From Bacteroides faecichinchillae JCM 17102 (GTDB lineage: Bacteria > Bacteroidota > Bacteroidia > Bacteroidales > Bacteroidaceae), in NCBI RefSeq assembly GCF_000614145.1, contig NZ_BAKK01000044.1, forward strand, positions 1 to 32,513: 32,513 nt of DNA, in the 5' to 3' direction. A model generated the notes under the pieces. The model did not search any database, was not told the origin of the DNA, and was given only the letters and a program-made list of their open reading frames with translations. Position numbers and translations under genes: made by a program. Shown one piece after another: positions 32,205 to 32,513 of the stretch; the stretch's first letter is position 1, and each line of letters begins with the position of its first letter.

Positions 32205-32513
32205 ATGGCGGTCTATCAAATCAACAAAGGGATTGGTCGTAGCCCCGAGTTCAAGGGGCTACGCAGCCAATACCTCTTCATCTTCGCCGGCGGTCTGCTC
32301 GCCATACTCATAGCCTTTATGGTGCTGTATATGGCAGACGTGAACCAATGGATATGTATCGCACTGGGAGTCATCTCTGCTTCGGTACTTGTCTGGGCGA
32401 CCTTCCACCTGAATGCCAAGTATGGCGAGTGGGGTTTGATGAAGATGCAGGCTGCACGGAACCATCCCCGCTACATCATCAACCGCAAGCGATTCTTGCG
32501 ATTGATTATTCCT
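32205..32513 (+). CDS. traF: Conjugal transfer protein TraF (DUF4133), 3' end beyond window
   Basis: The first 103 codons are present, open to the window edge. It begins MAVYQINKGIGRSPEFKGLR, followed by two hydrophobic helices (SQYLFIFAGGLLAILIAFMV; CIALGVISASVLVWATFHLN) and the KYGEWGLMKMQAARNHPRYI segment typical of DUF4133. These are VirB3-like inner-membrane components of the Bacteroidetes conjugation channel, normally just ahead of the VirB4-like TraG ATPase, which should lie beyond the edge. The family is short, so only a few C-terminal residues are probably missing. Confidence 0.92.
   Translation, partial: MAVYQINKGIGRSPEFKGLRSQYLFIFAGGLLAILIAFMVLYMADVNQWICIALGVISASVLVWATFHLNAKYGEWGLMKMQAARNHPRYIINRKRFLRLIIP

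Noticed and set aside
1..32513. tRNA, rRNA or riboswitch genes
   Set aside because: No cloverleaf-like sequence, rRNA segment or known riboswitch core was recognised on either strand by eye; no covariance search could be run.

Overview
The window looks like part of an integrative and conjugative element (a CTnDOT-like conjugative transposon) from a gut Bacteroidales bacterium such as Bacteroides, Phocaeicola or Parabacteroides. The reasons are a Bacteroides-type tyrosine integrase, a mobA-mobB-mobC mobilisation block, a traA to traF transfer operon with the Bacteroidetes-specific TraE and TraF families, a topB/DUF3945/DUF4099/PRTRC block, and promoters of the Bacteroidetes form TTTG-N19-21-TAnnTTTG.

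Layout. (1) 1-2.9 kb: integrase on the minus strand with a perfect hairpin just past its stop, then a graveyard holding a decayed second coupling protein and an HTH remnant. (2) 2.95-7.06 kb, minus strand: PRTRC genes ThiF/E1, B/E2-like, F, C/ubiquitin-like and E, plus a small gene. (3) 7.1-12.1 kb, minus: a small membrane protein, topB, a DUF4099-like gene and a four-repeat DUF3945 protein. (4) 12.8-17.6 kb, plus strand and visibly AT-rich: a defence-type cargo made of the AbiEi/AbiEii toxin-antitoxin pair followed by a NACHT-like STAND NTPase whose stop overlaps the start of a RelA/SpoT-fold gene, closed by a terminator. (5) 17.7-25.6 kb, minus: four small accessory genes and the mob operon. 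mobC is split by a complete group II intron with its own maturase, inserted just after the Walker A codons. (6) 25.6-26.3 kb: mob promoter and a repeat-rich, probable oriT/control region. (7) 26.27-29.14 kb, plus: traA, two DUF3408 genes, traD and a small gene. (8) 29.2-31.9 kb: terminator, duplicated hairpin modules, and a minus-strand AAA+/DUF4143 ATPase behind a 33-bp repeat array. (9) 31.9-32.5 kb: traE and the start of traF; the operon runs off the end.

How it works together. Integrase excises the element. MobA/MobB nick oriT, MobC couples DNA to the Tra channel, and TopB, the DUF3945 protein and the PRTRC genes are conserved accessory modules. The AbiE and NACHT-RelA genes are cargo that probably protects the host or competes with phages and other elements.

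The most interesting candidate system is the translationally coupled NACHT NTPase plus RelA/SpoT-fold protein (14530-17558), a possible sensor/nucleotide-modifying-effector antiphage pair.

Caution. At least fourteen genes contain a single frameshift, and every one can be repaired by restoring one base, mostly in a run of 2-4 identical bases. This looks like systematic deletion-type sequencing error rather than biology, so these genes are annotated as CDS spanning the shift, with the shift noted.
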